64,000 nt of DNA, taken from positions 1 to 64,000 of the forward strand of contig NZ_LIGE01000022.1 in NCBI RefSeq assembly GCF_001297015.1, written 5' to 3'. Below, one piece after another: positions 45,941 through 56,480 of this stretch. A program made the translations under genes and the position numbers. This DNA is from Pseudomonas sp. RIT-PI-r. Its GTDB lineage: Bacteria; Pseudomonadota; Gammaproteobacteria; Pseudomonadales; Pseudomonadaceae. The notes beneath the pieces were generated by a model. The model did no database searches. It saw only the letters and a program-made list of their open reading frames with translations, and was not told the DNA's origin. How positions within the stretch are numbered: the stretch's first letter is position 1; each line of letters opens with the position of its first letter.

Positions 45941-46003
45941 TCCGGATTCTACCCACGCTCCACGGTTGCCTAATTTTGAAGTTCAACCGTTTCTGGGGGA
46001 CGC

Positions 46004-47875
46004 ATGCTGCAGAATATCAGGGACAATTCACAAGGCTGGATTGCCAAGACCATTATCGGGGTCATCGTTGCACTGATGGCGCTGACCGGTTTCGACGCCA
46101 TTTTCCAGGCCACGACTCACAAGAATGAGGCGGCCAAGGTCAACGGTGAAGAAATCAGCCAGAACGAACTGAGCCAGGCCGTTGATATGCAACGCCGTCA
46201 GTTGATGCAACAACTGGGCAAGGACTTCGATGCTTCCTTGCTCGACGAAAAAATGCTCCGCGAATCGGCCCTCAAGGGTCTGATTGATCGCAAGCTGCTG
46301 CTGCAAGGCGCAGAACAGGCGAAATTCGCATTCTCCGAAGGCGCACTGGACCAAGTGATCCTGCAGACACCTGAATTCCAGGTCGACGGCAAGTTCAGTT
46401 CCGAGCGTTTCGACCAGGTGATCCGTCAACTGGGTTACAGCCGCATGCAGTTCCGCCAGATGCTGGCTCAGGAAATGCTGATCGGCCAACTGCGTGCCGG
46501 TGTAGCGGGCAGCGGTTTTGTGACTGACGCTGAAGTGCTGGCATTCGCCCGTCTGGAAAAACAGACACGCGATTTCGCCACCCTGAACATCAAGGCCGAT
46601 CCGGCTGCGGTGAAGCTGACGGACGACGAGGTCAAGGCTTACTACGACGAACACGCGAAGGAATTCATGACCCCTGATCAAGTGGTCATCGATTACCTCG
46701 AGCTGAAGAAGTCGTCGTTCTTCGACCAGGTTGCCGTCAAGGACGAAGACCTGCAGGCGGCGTATCAGAAAGAAATCGCCAACCTGTCGGAACAGCGTCG
46801 TGCTGCGCATATCCTGATCGAAGTGAACGACAAGACCACCGAAGCTCAGGCCAAGGCGAAGATCGAAGAAGTCCAGGCACGTCTGGCCAAGGGCGAGAAA
46901 TTCGAAGCGCTGGCCAAAGAGTTCTCGCAAGACCCGGGTTCGGCCAACAATGGCGGTGACCTCGGTTATGCAGGTCCTGGCGTTTACGATCCAGCCTTCG
47001 AAAAAGCCTTGTACTCGCTGAACAAGGATCAGGTTTCCGCGCCGGTTCGCACCGATTTCGGTTACCACCTGATCAAGCTGCTGGGGATAGAAGCACCTGA
47101 AGTGCCGACTCTGGCCAGCCTGAAAGACAAACTGACGCGCGAGCTGAAAGCGGCTCAGGTCGAGCAGCGTTTCGTCGAAGCGACCAAGCAATTGGAAGAC
47201 TCCGCGTTCGAAGCGTCTGATCTGGCACAACCAGCGGCAGACCTGAAACTGACCGTGCACACCTCCAAGCCATTTGGCCGTGAAGGTGGCGAAGGTGTTG
47301 CAGCCAACCGCGCCGTGATCACTGCAGCATTCAGCCCCGAAGTGATTGATGAGGGTGCCAACAGCACCGCCATCGAACTGGATCCGGAAACCGTGATCGT
47401 GTTGCGCTCCAAGGAGCACCTGAAGCCTGCGCAACTGCCTCTGGAAAGCGTGAGCGCGGCCATCCGCACCCAGTTGACCAAAGAGCACGCCAGCGCTGCT
47501 GCCAAGACCAAGGCCGAGAAGCTGATCGCTGATCTGCGCGATGGCAAGGCGCCGCTGGACAAGGCCGTCGACGGTCAGAGCTGGAAAGCCACCGAAGCGG
47601 CCACCCGTGCGCAGGAAGGTGTTGATCCGGCCGTGTTGCAGGCGCTGTTCCGCATGCCGAAACCAGCGGCCAAGGACAAGCCGACGTTCAGCAGCGTGAC
47701 GCTGCCGGATGGCAGTCTGATGATCGTACGCCTGAACGGCGTCAACGAAGCAGCGGCACCGAGCGATGAAGAGAAGGCTCAATACCGTCGCTTCCTCGCG
47801 TCCCGTGAAGGTCAGCAGGACTTCGCAGCGTACCGCAAGCAGTTGGAAGCTCAGGCTGAAATCAAGCGTTTCTGA
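46004..47875 (+). CDS. ppiD: Periplasmic folding chaperone PpiD
   Basis: 623 residues, as in E. coli PpiD. It opens MLQNIRDNSQGWIAK, followed by the single membrane anchor (TIIGVIVALMALTGFDAIF). A SurA-like N-domain comes next, then one parvulin domain at about residues 262-360 (RRAAHILIEVNDKT, ending VRTDFGYHLIKLLG), and a helical C-domain. It sits at the periplasmic side of the Sec translocon and helps outgoing chains fold. The ATG is at 46004; the gene has its own terminator. Confidence 0.97.
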   Translation: MLQNIRDNSQGWIAKTIIGVIVALMALTGFDAIFQATTHKNEAAKVNGEEISQNELSQAVDMQRRQLMQQLGKDFDASLLDEKMLRESALKGLIDRKLLLQGAEQAKFAFSEGALDQVILQTPEFQVDGKFSSERFDQVIRQLGYSRMQFRQMLAQEMLIGQLRAGVAGSGFVTDAEVLAFARLEKQTRDFATLNIKADPAAVKLTDDEVKAYYDEHAKEFMTPDQVVIDYLELKKSSFFDQVAVKDEDLQAAYQKEIANLSEQRRAAHILIEVNDKTTEAQAKAKIEEVQARLAKGEKFEALAKEFSQDPGSANNGGDLGYAGPGVYDPAFEKALYSLNKDQVSAPVRTDFGYHLIKLLGIEAPEVPTLASLKDKLTRELKAAQVEQRFVEATKQLEDSAFEASDLAQPAADLKLTVHTSKPFGREGGEGVAANRAVITAAFSPEVIDEGANSTAIELDPETVIVLRSKEHLKPAQLPLESVSAAIRTQLTKEHASAAAKTKAEKLIADLRDGKAPLDKAVDGQSWKATEAATRAQEGVDPAVLQALFRMPKPAAKDKPTFSSVTLPDGSLMIVRLNGVNEAAAPSDEEKAQYRRFLASREGQQDFAAYRKQLEAQAEIKRF

Positions 47876-47896
47876 TGCCTGACTGAGCAGCAAGAC

Positions 47897-47929
47897 AAAA
47901 AGCCCCGGCCGCAATGCCGGGGCTTTTTT
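47897..47929 (+). terminator. Rho-independent terminator after ppiD
   Basis: Stem AAAAGCCCCGGC / GCCGGGGCTTTT with a short loop and six T, about 20 bases after the stop. Confidence 0.94.
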
Positions 47930-48101
47930 GTGGTCGACTGGCAGCTAATGACGAGATCTTCATCGATCGACGATGCTGGCGACTTTTACCTGCCATTCAT
48001 TGTCGATAGAGTTGTAACTGTTTTAAGACACTAATCCATACGCCGCAGGGCCGCGATCTGTTGCACAATACGCCCCGGACTGTTTTCCCTCAGGATGTTC
48101 A

Positions 48102-48938
48102 ATGTTGATTTCCACTCCCATGCGTGTTTTCGGGCTGGCGCTGTTGTTGACCGCTGTTGCCGGCTGTTCGAAGGACAAGCCGATGTACGAGCATGAGAAC
48201 TTCGATGACTCCGGTACATTTTCGCGCAATTATCCGGTGACTGATGCGGTCAGCTGCGAAGCAGCCCGTCGCGCGTTGCTCAGCCAGGGTTACATCATCA
48301 CCAGCAGCGATCCGAAAATCGTCAGCGGCCACAAGAGTTTCCAGCAAACCGGCGATACCCATATGGAGATCAGCTTCAATGTGGTCTGCGCCGATGACGG
48401 CACCGCCGGGCACCATGCCACGATGTTCGCCAACGCCTTGCAGGATCGTTATGCGCTGAAGAAAACCAACAACTCCGCCAGCCTTGGTGTCGGCGTGTTG
48501 GGCTCGGTGTCGATGCCGATCGGTTCTTCGGACGATTCGATGGTCAAGGTCGCCAGCGAAACAGTGACGGCACAAAAGTTCTACGAGCGTTTCTTTACGC
48601 TGGTCGAACAGTTCATGCCGGCTGAAGCGAAGAAGGCGGCGCATATCGAAGAGAAGCCGAAGGCCGATCTGGGGATGCCAGAGCCTAAGCCTGCGCCGGC
48701 CGCGTTGACGCCGACGCCTGCCGCAACCCCTGCGCCTGCTGCCGAACCGGCGCCAGCACCCGCAGAAGCGGCGCCAGTGAGCTCGGAGCCTGTTGTGCCG
48801 CCAACGGAGTCTGCGCCGATCACCCCGGCGCCAACGGCCGAGCCTGCCCCGGCGACCGAAACCATTACGCCGCCGGCCAATCCGGATATTCCACCGCCAA
48901 CCGAGCCGATTCCGGCGATGCCAGCGTCCGGCCAATAA
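48102..48938 (+). CDS. DUF2242 lipoprotein with Pro/Ala-rich tail
   Basis: 278 residues. Lipobox VAG-Cys22 after a signal sequence, then a DUF2242 domain (about residues 25-185, with SCEAARRALLSQGYIITSSD and VKVASETVTAQKFYERFF). The last 80 residues are Pro/Ala/Glu-rich (TPAATPAPAAEPAPAPAEA), probably an extended spacer. Family function unknown. The ATG at 48102 has CAGGA; an ATG at 48120 is also possible and keeps the lipobox. Confidence 0.87.
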   Translation: MLISTPMRVFGLALLLTAVAGCSKDKPMYEHENFDDSGTFSRNYPVTDAVSCEAARRALLSQGYIITSSDPKIVSGHKSFQQTGDTHMEISFNVVCADDGTAGHHATMFANALQDRYALKKTNNSASLGVGVLGSVSMPIGSSDDSMVKVASETVTAQKFYERFFTLVEQFMPAEAKKAAHIEEKPKADLGMPEPKPAPAALTPTPAATPAPAAEPAPAPAEAAPVSSEPVVPPTESAPITPAPTAEPAPATETITPPANPDIPPPTEPIPAMPASGQ

Positions 48939-48951
48939 TCCAGTAATACCC

Positions 48952-49039
48952 TGTAGGAGTGAGCCTGCTCGCGATCGCGGTAGACCAGTCATTAACGATG
49001 TGACTGATCTTGCGCTATCGCGAGCAGGCTCACTCCTGC
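48952..49039. repeat. REP-type inverted repeat, family B
   Basis: TGTAGGAGTGAGCCTGCTCG and its inverted copy, 13 bases after the lipoprotein stop. Confidence 0.9.
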
Positions 49040-49226
49040 TTCGTTTGGAGCTGACTTAAAATTTAGTTACATTCCCCGGACAAAAGTCCCGCGATAAATT
49101 CCTGACCACCTGCTACGTTTTATTGATGAAGGCCGGGTTTCACTTTTCCTTCATACGGGCAGTTTATGCTCGAGGCACTGGGCATTTGCCCAGGCCCATT
49201 CAACAGAGCAGCAGGGGGATAACGCA

Positions 49227-49313
49227 ATGGATGACTATCAAGAAGAGCTGCTCGAGTATCAGGCCTTTGAACTGGATCAACCCGAGCCGGCCGAAGACGC
49301 TACCGAGCTGTAA
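49227..49313 (+). CDS. 28-residue acidic microprotein
   Basis: MDDYQEELLEYQAFELD continues to the end ...PAEDATEL: 28 codons, of which 10 are Asp or Glu. The site CAGGGGGA lies at proper spacing, upstream sequence is a clean 190-base gap, and the codons follow local usage. It is not an overlap of another gene. It looks like an expressed micro-ORF with a helical acidic front; function unknown. Confidence 0.6.
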   Translation: MDDYQEELLEYQAFELDQPEPAEDATEL

Positions 49314-49335
49314 GCTACTGCTCGTAGTAGCTGTT

Positions 49336-50376
49336 TTACGCTGTTTGGCGATGACTGCGACGAAATTCGCCGGGCGTCTGCCCCGTCCAGCGCTTGAATG
49401 CCCGCTGGAAGGCTTCGGCTGAAGCAAAGCCAAGCAAGTAAGCGATTTCACCGAATGCCAGTTCGGTATCGCGGATGTACGTCATCGCCAGATCACGGCG
49501 AGTGTCGTTGAGGATCGCGCGAAACTGCGTGCCTTCTTCGGTCAGCTTGCGCCGTAATGTCCAGGTCGGCAGCTTCAGGCGTGCCGCCACTTCTTCCAGA
49601 TCCGGTTCGCGACCGCCGTTGAGCAACGGCCCGAGCAATTGCGTGATGCGTTCGCGCAGGCTGCGGGTGCGCGTCAGTTGCTCCAGTTCCCGTTCACACA
49701 ATTGCAGCAGATGCCGCCAGGTGCTTGGACAGTGTTCGGGGTTGCGTTGCGCAAGGCTGTGAAGGCTAAGACGCAGTTGATTGCGTTCGGCGCCGAACAG
49801 GATCGGACAATCACCCAGCGCAGCGTAGGCCTCGCGGTAAGCCGGCTCGGCGAATTCGATTTCGATGCGTTCGGCGCGCAGTACTTGGCGACTGACGCTG
49901 GACAACTGCTGCAGCCAACCGGCAATGATCGAGTCCACCACGAAGCGGTTGTAGGCGTTGTACGGGCTGATCGAATAGAAGCGCAGCCATGCGCCATTGG
50001 CATCTTCGTGAAAGCTCGATTGCCCGCGATAGTTGGAGCCGTAAAGTGGTTCGAAACGGATCAGGCAACGGGCGGCTTCGCGCACGGTCGGCGCTTGCGC
50101 GGCGGTGACACCGGCCAGTCCGGCCTGGCTCAAACGGCTCATTTGCCCCATCCGCAGCCCCAAAGCAGGGTCGTCGGTCAGCTGGATCGCCGCGTGGCCC
50201 AGGCGCATGTAACGCGGAATCGACAGGCGTGCTCCTGCTTCGGCCAGACGTGCGGCATCGAGGCCGTATTGCTCAAGCAGTGGCAGCGGATCGGCAGCAT
50301 GACTGCGCACCGCGTCGGCGAGGCTGTGAACGAAACCCACCGATAAATCGCCAAGACGCATCGGCAGGGGTTTCAT
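49336..50376 (-). CDS. AraC-family transcriptional regulator
   Basis: 346 residues. The N-terminal arabinose-binding-type domain (PF12625-like, about residues 20-200) is followed by two helix-turn-helix motifs (about 255-340): DLEEVAARLKLPTWTLRRKL and IAYLLGFASAEAFQRAFKRW, ending TGQTPGEFR, the AraC/XylS signature. Regulators of this length and type (OruR/ArgR-like in pseudomonads) often sense amino acids or lipids. It lies three bases after the nitrilase-like gene on the same strand, so the pair is one operon. Confidence 0.92.
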   Translation of the reverse strand: MKPLPMRLGDLSVGFVHSLADAVRSHAADPLPLLEQYGLDAARLAEAGARLSIPRYMRLGHAAIQLTDDPALGLRMGQMSRLSQAGLAGVTAAQAPTVREAARCLIRFEPLYGSNYRGQSSFHEDANGAWLRFYSISPYNAYNRFVVDSIIAGWLQQLSSVSRQVLRAERIEIEFAEPAYREAYAALGDCPILFGAERNQLRLSLHSLAQRNPEHCPSTWRHLLQLCERELEQLTRTRSLRERITQLLGPLLNGGREPDLEEVAARLKLPTWTLRRKLTEEGTQFRAILNDTRRDLAMTYIRDTELAFGEIAYLLGFASAEAFQRAFKRWTGQTPGEFRRSHRQTA

Positions 50377-50379
50377 GAA

Positions 50380-51510
50380 TTACAACCAGACATTCAACAA
50401 ACGGGCACCACGGGCTTCGCTGTCGGCGAACTGCTGACCGTTGCTGCTGAGGAAGCTTTGTCCGGAACTCGACTTGTCCCAGAACTGCCCGCGCAGGAAC
50501 ACACTCACCCCAGCAATCGCGCGACTGCTCGGCGGTTGCGCGGTGAGTGTGAGGCGATGCCAGGCCTGACCTTCGCTGACTTCGCCGGGTTTGAGGCTGA
50601 CCGAGCCCGGTCTGCTCGAACCTTTGTAGCCGCCCCACGGTTGGTTCCACACACCATGGCCCACCACGAACGCTGGCACCGCCACCAGTTGCGCAGCTTG
50701 CTCGTCGAGTTTGCGGTAATTGTCCGGATACCAACTGTCACTGCCGATGAGGATGCCCAAACGCCCGGCAGGGGTGTCGACGACGTTGATCGCGTGTTGA
50801 TCTTCGCCCTCGATCACCTCGCGTTGATCGAAGATCGGGTGCATCTGCCGCTGCGGTTGCCCCAGTGGCACGCCATCGCGGCCAAACACCACGCTGCTGT
50901 TGAACAGTGCGCCGCTGCCGGGTTTGAGCTGACCATCGCGGATGATCGGCTCCGGCAAGACGATCGAACCGGCCACCAGCGTCACATGGAACTCCCTGGC
51001 CAGGCCACCGAACAGCGCCTGATAGTCCTTGGCCATGGCTTTTGATTTCATACGCAGGTGAGCGTCATCGAGACGGCTTTTGCCCTTGGCGCTGAGCCAG
51101 GCACGCGCGAATAACAGCGGGTTGCTCGCGGCCAGCCAGTTCATGGCTTCGGCGAGGGTCGGCGCCTGATACAGCTCGTCTTTCTCGCCGCTGATCATCA
51201 GCCAGGTTCCGATGTGTTCCGGCAACACCACCACGGTTTTCTCGTTCAACAAGCCTTGATCCTGAGCTTGCTGCAGATACGCCGCGAGTTTGCGGTGCAG
51301 GCGTTCGGGGCTTTGATAGTCGGTGGGGAACAGTTCGGGCTGGATGCCCAGCAGGTTGCCGCGGCCGGCGGGCGTGCCCTCATCGACCGCCAGTTTGATG
51401 CGCAGGTCCGACAGATAATGGCCCGCCGGCCGGTCTGCCGCCCACATGGCGTAGGAAGCAAGGACAGCCACAAGGGCCATGGAAAACGTCAGGTACAAAA
51501 GTTTGCGCAT
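50380..51510 (-). CDS. Nitrilase-superfamily protein missing catalytic Cys and Lys, membrane-anchored
   Basis: 376 residues. An N-terminal membrane anchor or uncleaved signal (LLYLTFSMALVAVLASYAMW) puts the rest in the periplasm. The nitrilase fold is recognisable: Glu98 in VVVLPEHIGTW at the first catalytic position and NSSVVFGRDGVPLG before the second. The catalytic Lys position holds Arg221 and the usual ICYD nucleophile motif reads LIGSDSWYPD, so the Cys is Gly256. It should not hydrolyse amides by the normal route. ATG 51510 is preferred over an in-frame start 66 bases earlier because it opens the anchor. First gene of the operon with the AraC gene. Confidence 0.75.
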   Translation of the reverse strand: MRKLLYLTFSMALVAVLASYAMWAADRPAGHYLSDLRIKLAVDEGTPAGRGNLLGIQPELFPTDYQSPERLHRKLAAYLQQAQDQGLLNEKTVVVLPEHIGTWLMISGEKDELYQAPTLAEAMNWLAASNPLLFARAWLSAKGKSRLDDAHLRMKSKAMAKDYQALFGGLAREFHVTLVAGSIVLPEPIIRDGQLKPGSGALFNSSVVFGRDGVPLGQPQRQMHPIFDQREVIEGEDQHAINVVDTPAGRLGILIGSDSWYPDNYRKLDEQAAQLVAVPAFVVGHGVWNQPWGGYKGSSRPGSVSLKPGEVSEGQAWHRLTLTAQPPSSRAIAGVSVFLRGQFWDKSSSGQSFLSSNGQQFADSEARGARLLNVWL

Positions 51511-51697
51511 GAAATCCAACAACAACCGGGTACAGGGTGTGGCGACTAGGTTAGGGCCCATGGCGCCGGTTGCCAAGGGGCGCTGCGCATTTGGATCAAT
51601 AAGTTGTCAGTTACGGTCATTGAGTGGCAGCAGTATGACTCTTAGTCTGTGCCACATGACTGACGGGGGACGCAGAGCTCCCGCACTTTTTCCGTGA

Positions 51698-53758
<2,061 letters not shown>

Positions 53759-53766
53759 ATACCCTC

Positions 53767-53851
53767 TGTAGGAGCTGCTGCAGGCTGCGATCTTTTGATT
53801 CTGTTTTTTCAAGACAAGATCAAAAGATCGCAGCCTGCGGCAGCTCCTACT
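53767..53851. repeat. REP-type inverted repeat, family A
   Basis: TGTAGGAGCTGCTGCAGGCT and its inverted copy, directly after fadH. Confidence 0.9.
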
Positions 53852-53883
53852 AGTATGTGTTTTTTTCAGATCGTGCTCTGCTC

Positions 53884-54789
53884 ATGTTTCCCCATGCCCC
53901 CCTCGAACACCTTCATCTGGACTGGTTGAGCTCCGCCGGTATTGACGTGGCCATCCTGCGCCTCGACCAGATAGACCCGCTGATCAGTGGCAATAAATGG
54001 TTCAAGCTCGCTGAACACCTCAACGCTGCCGAGCGTGCGGGTGCTGAAGGCATCATCAGTCCAGGTGGCGCTCATTCCAATCACTTGCATGCCTTGGCGG
54101 CGGCGGGTAAGCGTCTGGGCTTTAAAACGGTCGGGCTGTTGCGCGGGCATGCGCAGGACACTCCGACGGTGCAGGACCTGCAAGCGTTCGGCATGCAATT
54201 GCATTGGTTGGGTTACGGCGGCTATCGGGCGCGACACGAGCCGGGGTTCTGGGAGCCTTGGCACGCACAGTATCCGCAGTTGTATGCGGTGCCCGAGGGC
54301 GGTGGGGGATTGGCCGGCGCGCTGGGTTGCGCTGCGATCAAACAGCAACTCGACGCGCAGTTGCACGCGCTCGGCTGGAGCGATTATCACGGCTGGTGGC
54401 TGGCCTGCGGCACCGGCACGACGCTGGCGGGGTTAGTGCTGGCCGAGGCGGGGGCGCATCCGGTGTTTGGCGCACTGGCGGTGCCGCAGGATCATGGCGT
54501 GGCGACGAATATCGAGTCGATCCTGCAAGCAGCAGGGAGGGCGAATGCGGGCTACGAGTTGATCGAAGCCAGCCGTGGCGGTTTTGCCAAGGTAGATCCG
54601 TCGTTGCTGAAGTTTATCGAGCAGAACGAGCAGGCCAGCGGCGTACCACTGGAACCGCTGTACACCGGCAAAGCATTGTTGGCGCTTAAGGAACAGGTCG
54701 AAGCGGGCAGGGTTGCCATGGGGACGCGGCTGATCTTCGTCCATACCGGCGGCCTGCAGGGCCGACGCGGGTTCTCTCTTTCTTCCTGA
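53884..54789 (+). CDS. PLP-dependent D-cysteine desulfhydrase / ACC deaminase family enzyme
   Basis: 301 residues of the tryptophan-synthase-beta fold. The PLP Lys is in PLISGNKWFKLAEHL, with SPGGAHSNHLHALAAAGKRLG and WLACGTGTTLAGLVLAEAG as phosphate- and substrate-binding loops, and FVHTGGLQG at the end. Relatives deaminate 1-aminocyclopropane-1-carboxylate or split D-cysteine; sequence alone cannot separate the two. ATG 53884 is taken; a GTG at 53857 lies inside the REP-proximal sequence. Confidence 0.85.
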   Translation: MFPHAPLEHLHLDWLSSAGIDVAILRLDQIDPLISGNKWFKLAEHLNAAERAGAEGIISPGGAHSNHLHALAAAGKRLGFKTVGLLRGHAQDTPTVQDLQAFGMQLHWLGYGGYRARHEPGFWEPWHAQYPQLYAVPEGGGGLAGALGCAAIKQQLDAQLHALGWSDYHGWWLACGTGTTLAGLVLAEAGAHPVFGALAVPQDHGVATNIESILQAAGRANAGYELIEASRGGFAKVDPSLLKFIEQNEQASGVPLEPLYTGKALLALKEQVEAGRVAMGTRLIFVHTGGLQGRRGFSLSS

Positions 54790-54848
54790 CTGCACCTGAC
54801 CTGGGGTGGGGGTGCACACCCACTCGGCACAATGGCAACTTCCAACAG

Positions 54849-55397
54849 TCAACCGCGCTTGGGCATCATCCGCAACAGCGTGTTATCGCCCACCACATAA
54901 TGGTGATAGATCCCCGCCAGCGCATGCAGCCCGATCAGCCAGTAACCGATCGTGGCGATCAGCACGTGCCAATGCTCTATCTGCTTGGCGAAGTCTTTGT
55001 TTTCTGCGACCAGCAGCGGCAGATCAAAGCCATAAAACATCACCTGGTGCCCTTCAGCGCTGGTGATCAGCCAGCCGAGAATCGGCATGCTGATCATGAA
55101 CAGGTACAGCGCCCAGTGCATCAGTCGCGCCAGTACGGTTTGCCATTGCGGTGAAGCCGGGAAGATCTTCGGCGCCGGACCGAGGCTACGTGCGAGCAGG
55201 CGAAACCACACCAGTACGAACACGGTCAGGCCAAGCATGTAATGCACTTCGCGGATCAGCGTGCGGCCGCCACTGCCCTTGGGAAAGAGGCCGCGCAATT
55301 CCATGCTGGCATAGACCAGCACCAACAACACCAGCATCAGCCAGTGCAGCAGCACCGACACAGTGCTGTAGCGCGATTCTGAACTTGTCCACGGCAT
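54849..55397 (-). CDS. Cytochrome b561
   Basis: 182 residues, four membrane helices. Histidines that would bind the two b hemes are visible in SVLLHWLMLVLLV, EVHYMLG, LMHWALYLF and EHWHVLIATIGYWLIGLHALAGIYHH. It passes electrons from the quinol pool, or in some cases to superoxide. The ATG at 55397 has AGGA eight bases before it; a longer frame upstream is not membrane-like. Confidence 0.92.
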   Translation of the reverse strand: MPWTSSESRYSTVSVLLHWLMLVLLVLVYASMELRGLFPKGSGGRTLIREVHYMLGLTVFVLVWFRLLARSLGPAPKIFPASPQWQTVLARLMHWALYLFMISMPILGWLITSAEGHQVMFYGFDLPLLVAENKDFAKQIEHWHVLIATIGYWLIGLHALAGIYHHYVVGDNTLLRMMPKRG

Positions 55398-55706
55398 ACG
55401 GTGTTCCTCTCGGTTCAGGCTCCAGTGCGCCGTTTCTCCGACGGCATGCATTAACTGTAAACGTCCTTGAGCATTTTTGCCTGAATGCATCAGAAGTTTT
55501 TTTAGCTGCTCTTTTATGACGTGTTTAGTGTCTGTGGCAAGTTTGATCTGTTTCGATGTAACCGGTTGTTGTTTATGTTTTGAATCTGTAGAGCATTTGA
55601 TTGAAATGGTCGGGGTGGTTAGTGTTGCGGGCAGTTGTTACTTTTGAGCCGGTTGGTTTAGAAGTGATTTCATTAATGACAGGATTTTGTATAAAAGGAT
55701 TTATAG
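55398..55706. other. AT-rich gap upstream of the heptad-repeat protein
   Basis: 309 bases without a gene, visibly lower in G+C than most of the window (by eye). It holds the divergent promoters of cytochrome b561 and the repeat protein; no confident -35/-10 pair or REP element was seen. Confidence 0.5.
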
Positions 55707-56360
55707 ATGACTTTCAGTATTCTTCTGGATCGTAAACAGAGTAAGAACATTGTAAAAAAAGCGATGGCAAAACCACCGATATCGCGACCCAAACCTGTGC
55801 CCGGCAAACCGCCAGTGACGTCGCCCTCCAAACCCGTGGTCAAGCCGCCGGTAGTTCCGGTCAAGCCGCCAGTCAAGCCTGCCCCGGTCAAACCACCGGT
55901 CAAGCCTCCCGTGAAACCGCCGGTCAAACCTCCAGTCAAGCCAGTAGCGCCGGGCACCAAACCACCGGTCAAGCCAGTGACGCCAGGCACCAACCCACCG
56001 GTAAGCGTCCGTCCGCCAATGCCGTGGCCTACCTTCAACATCAACATTGATCCAGTGGCCCTGATCAATCTGGTGAACGCCCTCGGCAGTATTGGCAAGC
56101 CCGACGGGTCGACCACACTGATCGATGGTAGCGTCGTCAATGCTGAGCGCAACCAGATCACCCGACCGGACGGTATCATTCAGCATGCTGACGGCAGGGT
56201 AGAGCATCCGGACGGTCGTATTGTCTGGCCGGATGAGACAGTTGAATTTCCAGATGGTCGTATCGTCTGGGCTGACGGCAGCGAGCAATTGGCGGACGGT
56301 TCGATTCGTTATGCGGACGGATTGAAATATGACGCAGAAGGCAATCTTGTTGTTGAGTGA
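55707..56360 (+). CDS. Orphan PVKP-repeat protein with C-terminal DG heptads
   Basis: 217 residues. Residues 21-105 are a Pro/Val/Lys-rich tract with repeated PPVKPPVK units. After a short linker (FNINIDPVALINLVNALGSIG) come two DG units (133, 140) and then, from residue 154, eight consecutive heptads of the form [PA]D-G/E-x4, with the D-G pairs at 155, 162, 169, (176 D-E), 183, 190, 197 and 204. Glycine-turn strands of this type resemble the G-box of TCP10/CPAP proteins. There is no signal peptide or membrane segment. AAAGGA precedes the ATG. Not linked to its neighbours by orientation. Confidence 0.8.
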   Translation: MTFSILLDRKQSKNIVKKAMAKPPISRPKPVPGKPPVTSPSKPVVKPPVVPVKPPVKPAPVKPPVKPPVKPPVKPPVKPVAPGTKPPVKPVTPGTNPPVSVRPPMPWPTFNINIDPVALINLVNALGSIGKPDGSTTLIDGSVVNAERNQITRPDGIIQHADGRVEHPDGRIVWPDETVEFPDGRIVWADGSEQLADGSIRYADGLKYDAEGNLVVE

Positions 56361-56434
56361 ATGTTGTTGTTTGATTTTTAGGATGACTCGGGTTTAACAG
56401 CCTGGAATCCGATTGAGTATTTAAGTTGTTCAAT

Positions 56435-56472
56435 AAAAAACCGCCAACTGTTTATCAGCTGGCGGTTTTTTT
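56435..56472. terminator. Bidirectional terminator
   Basis: Stem AAAACCGCCA / TGGCGGTTTT with a loop near TTTATC, A- and T-runs on both sides, between the repeat-protein gene and the convergent phnX. Confidence 0.9.
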
Positions 56473-56480
56473 AGTCGGTC

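Noticed and set aside
49077..49226. Possible small RNA upstream of the 28-codon gene
   Set aside because: Only weak hairpins and no terminator before the start codon; more simply read as the 5' leader of the microgene.
55707..56360. YD-repeat or Rhs-type toxin
   Set aside because: The heptads have DG, not YD, the protein is short, lacks a core hyperconserved region and has no immunity gene or secretion partner next to it.
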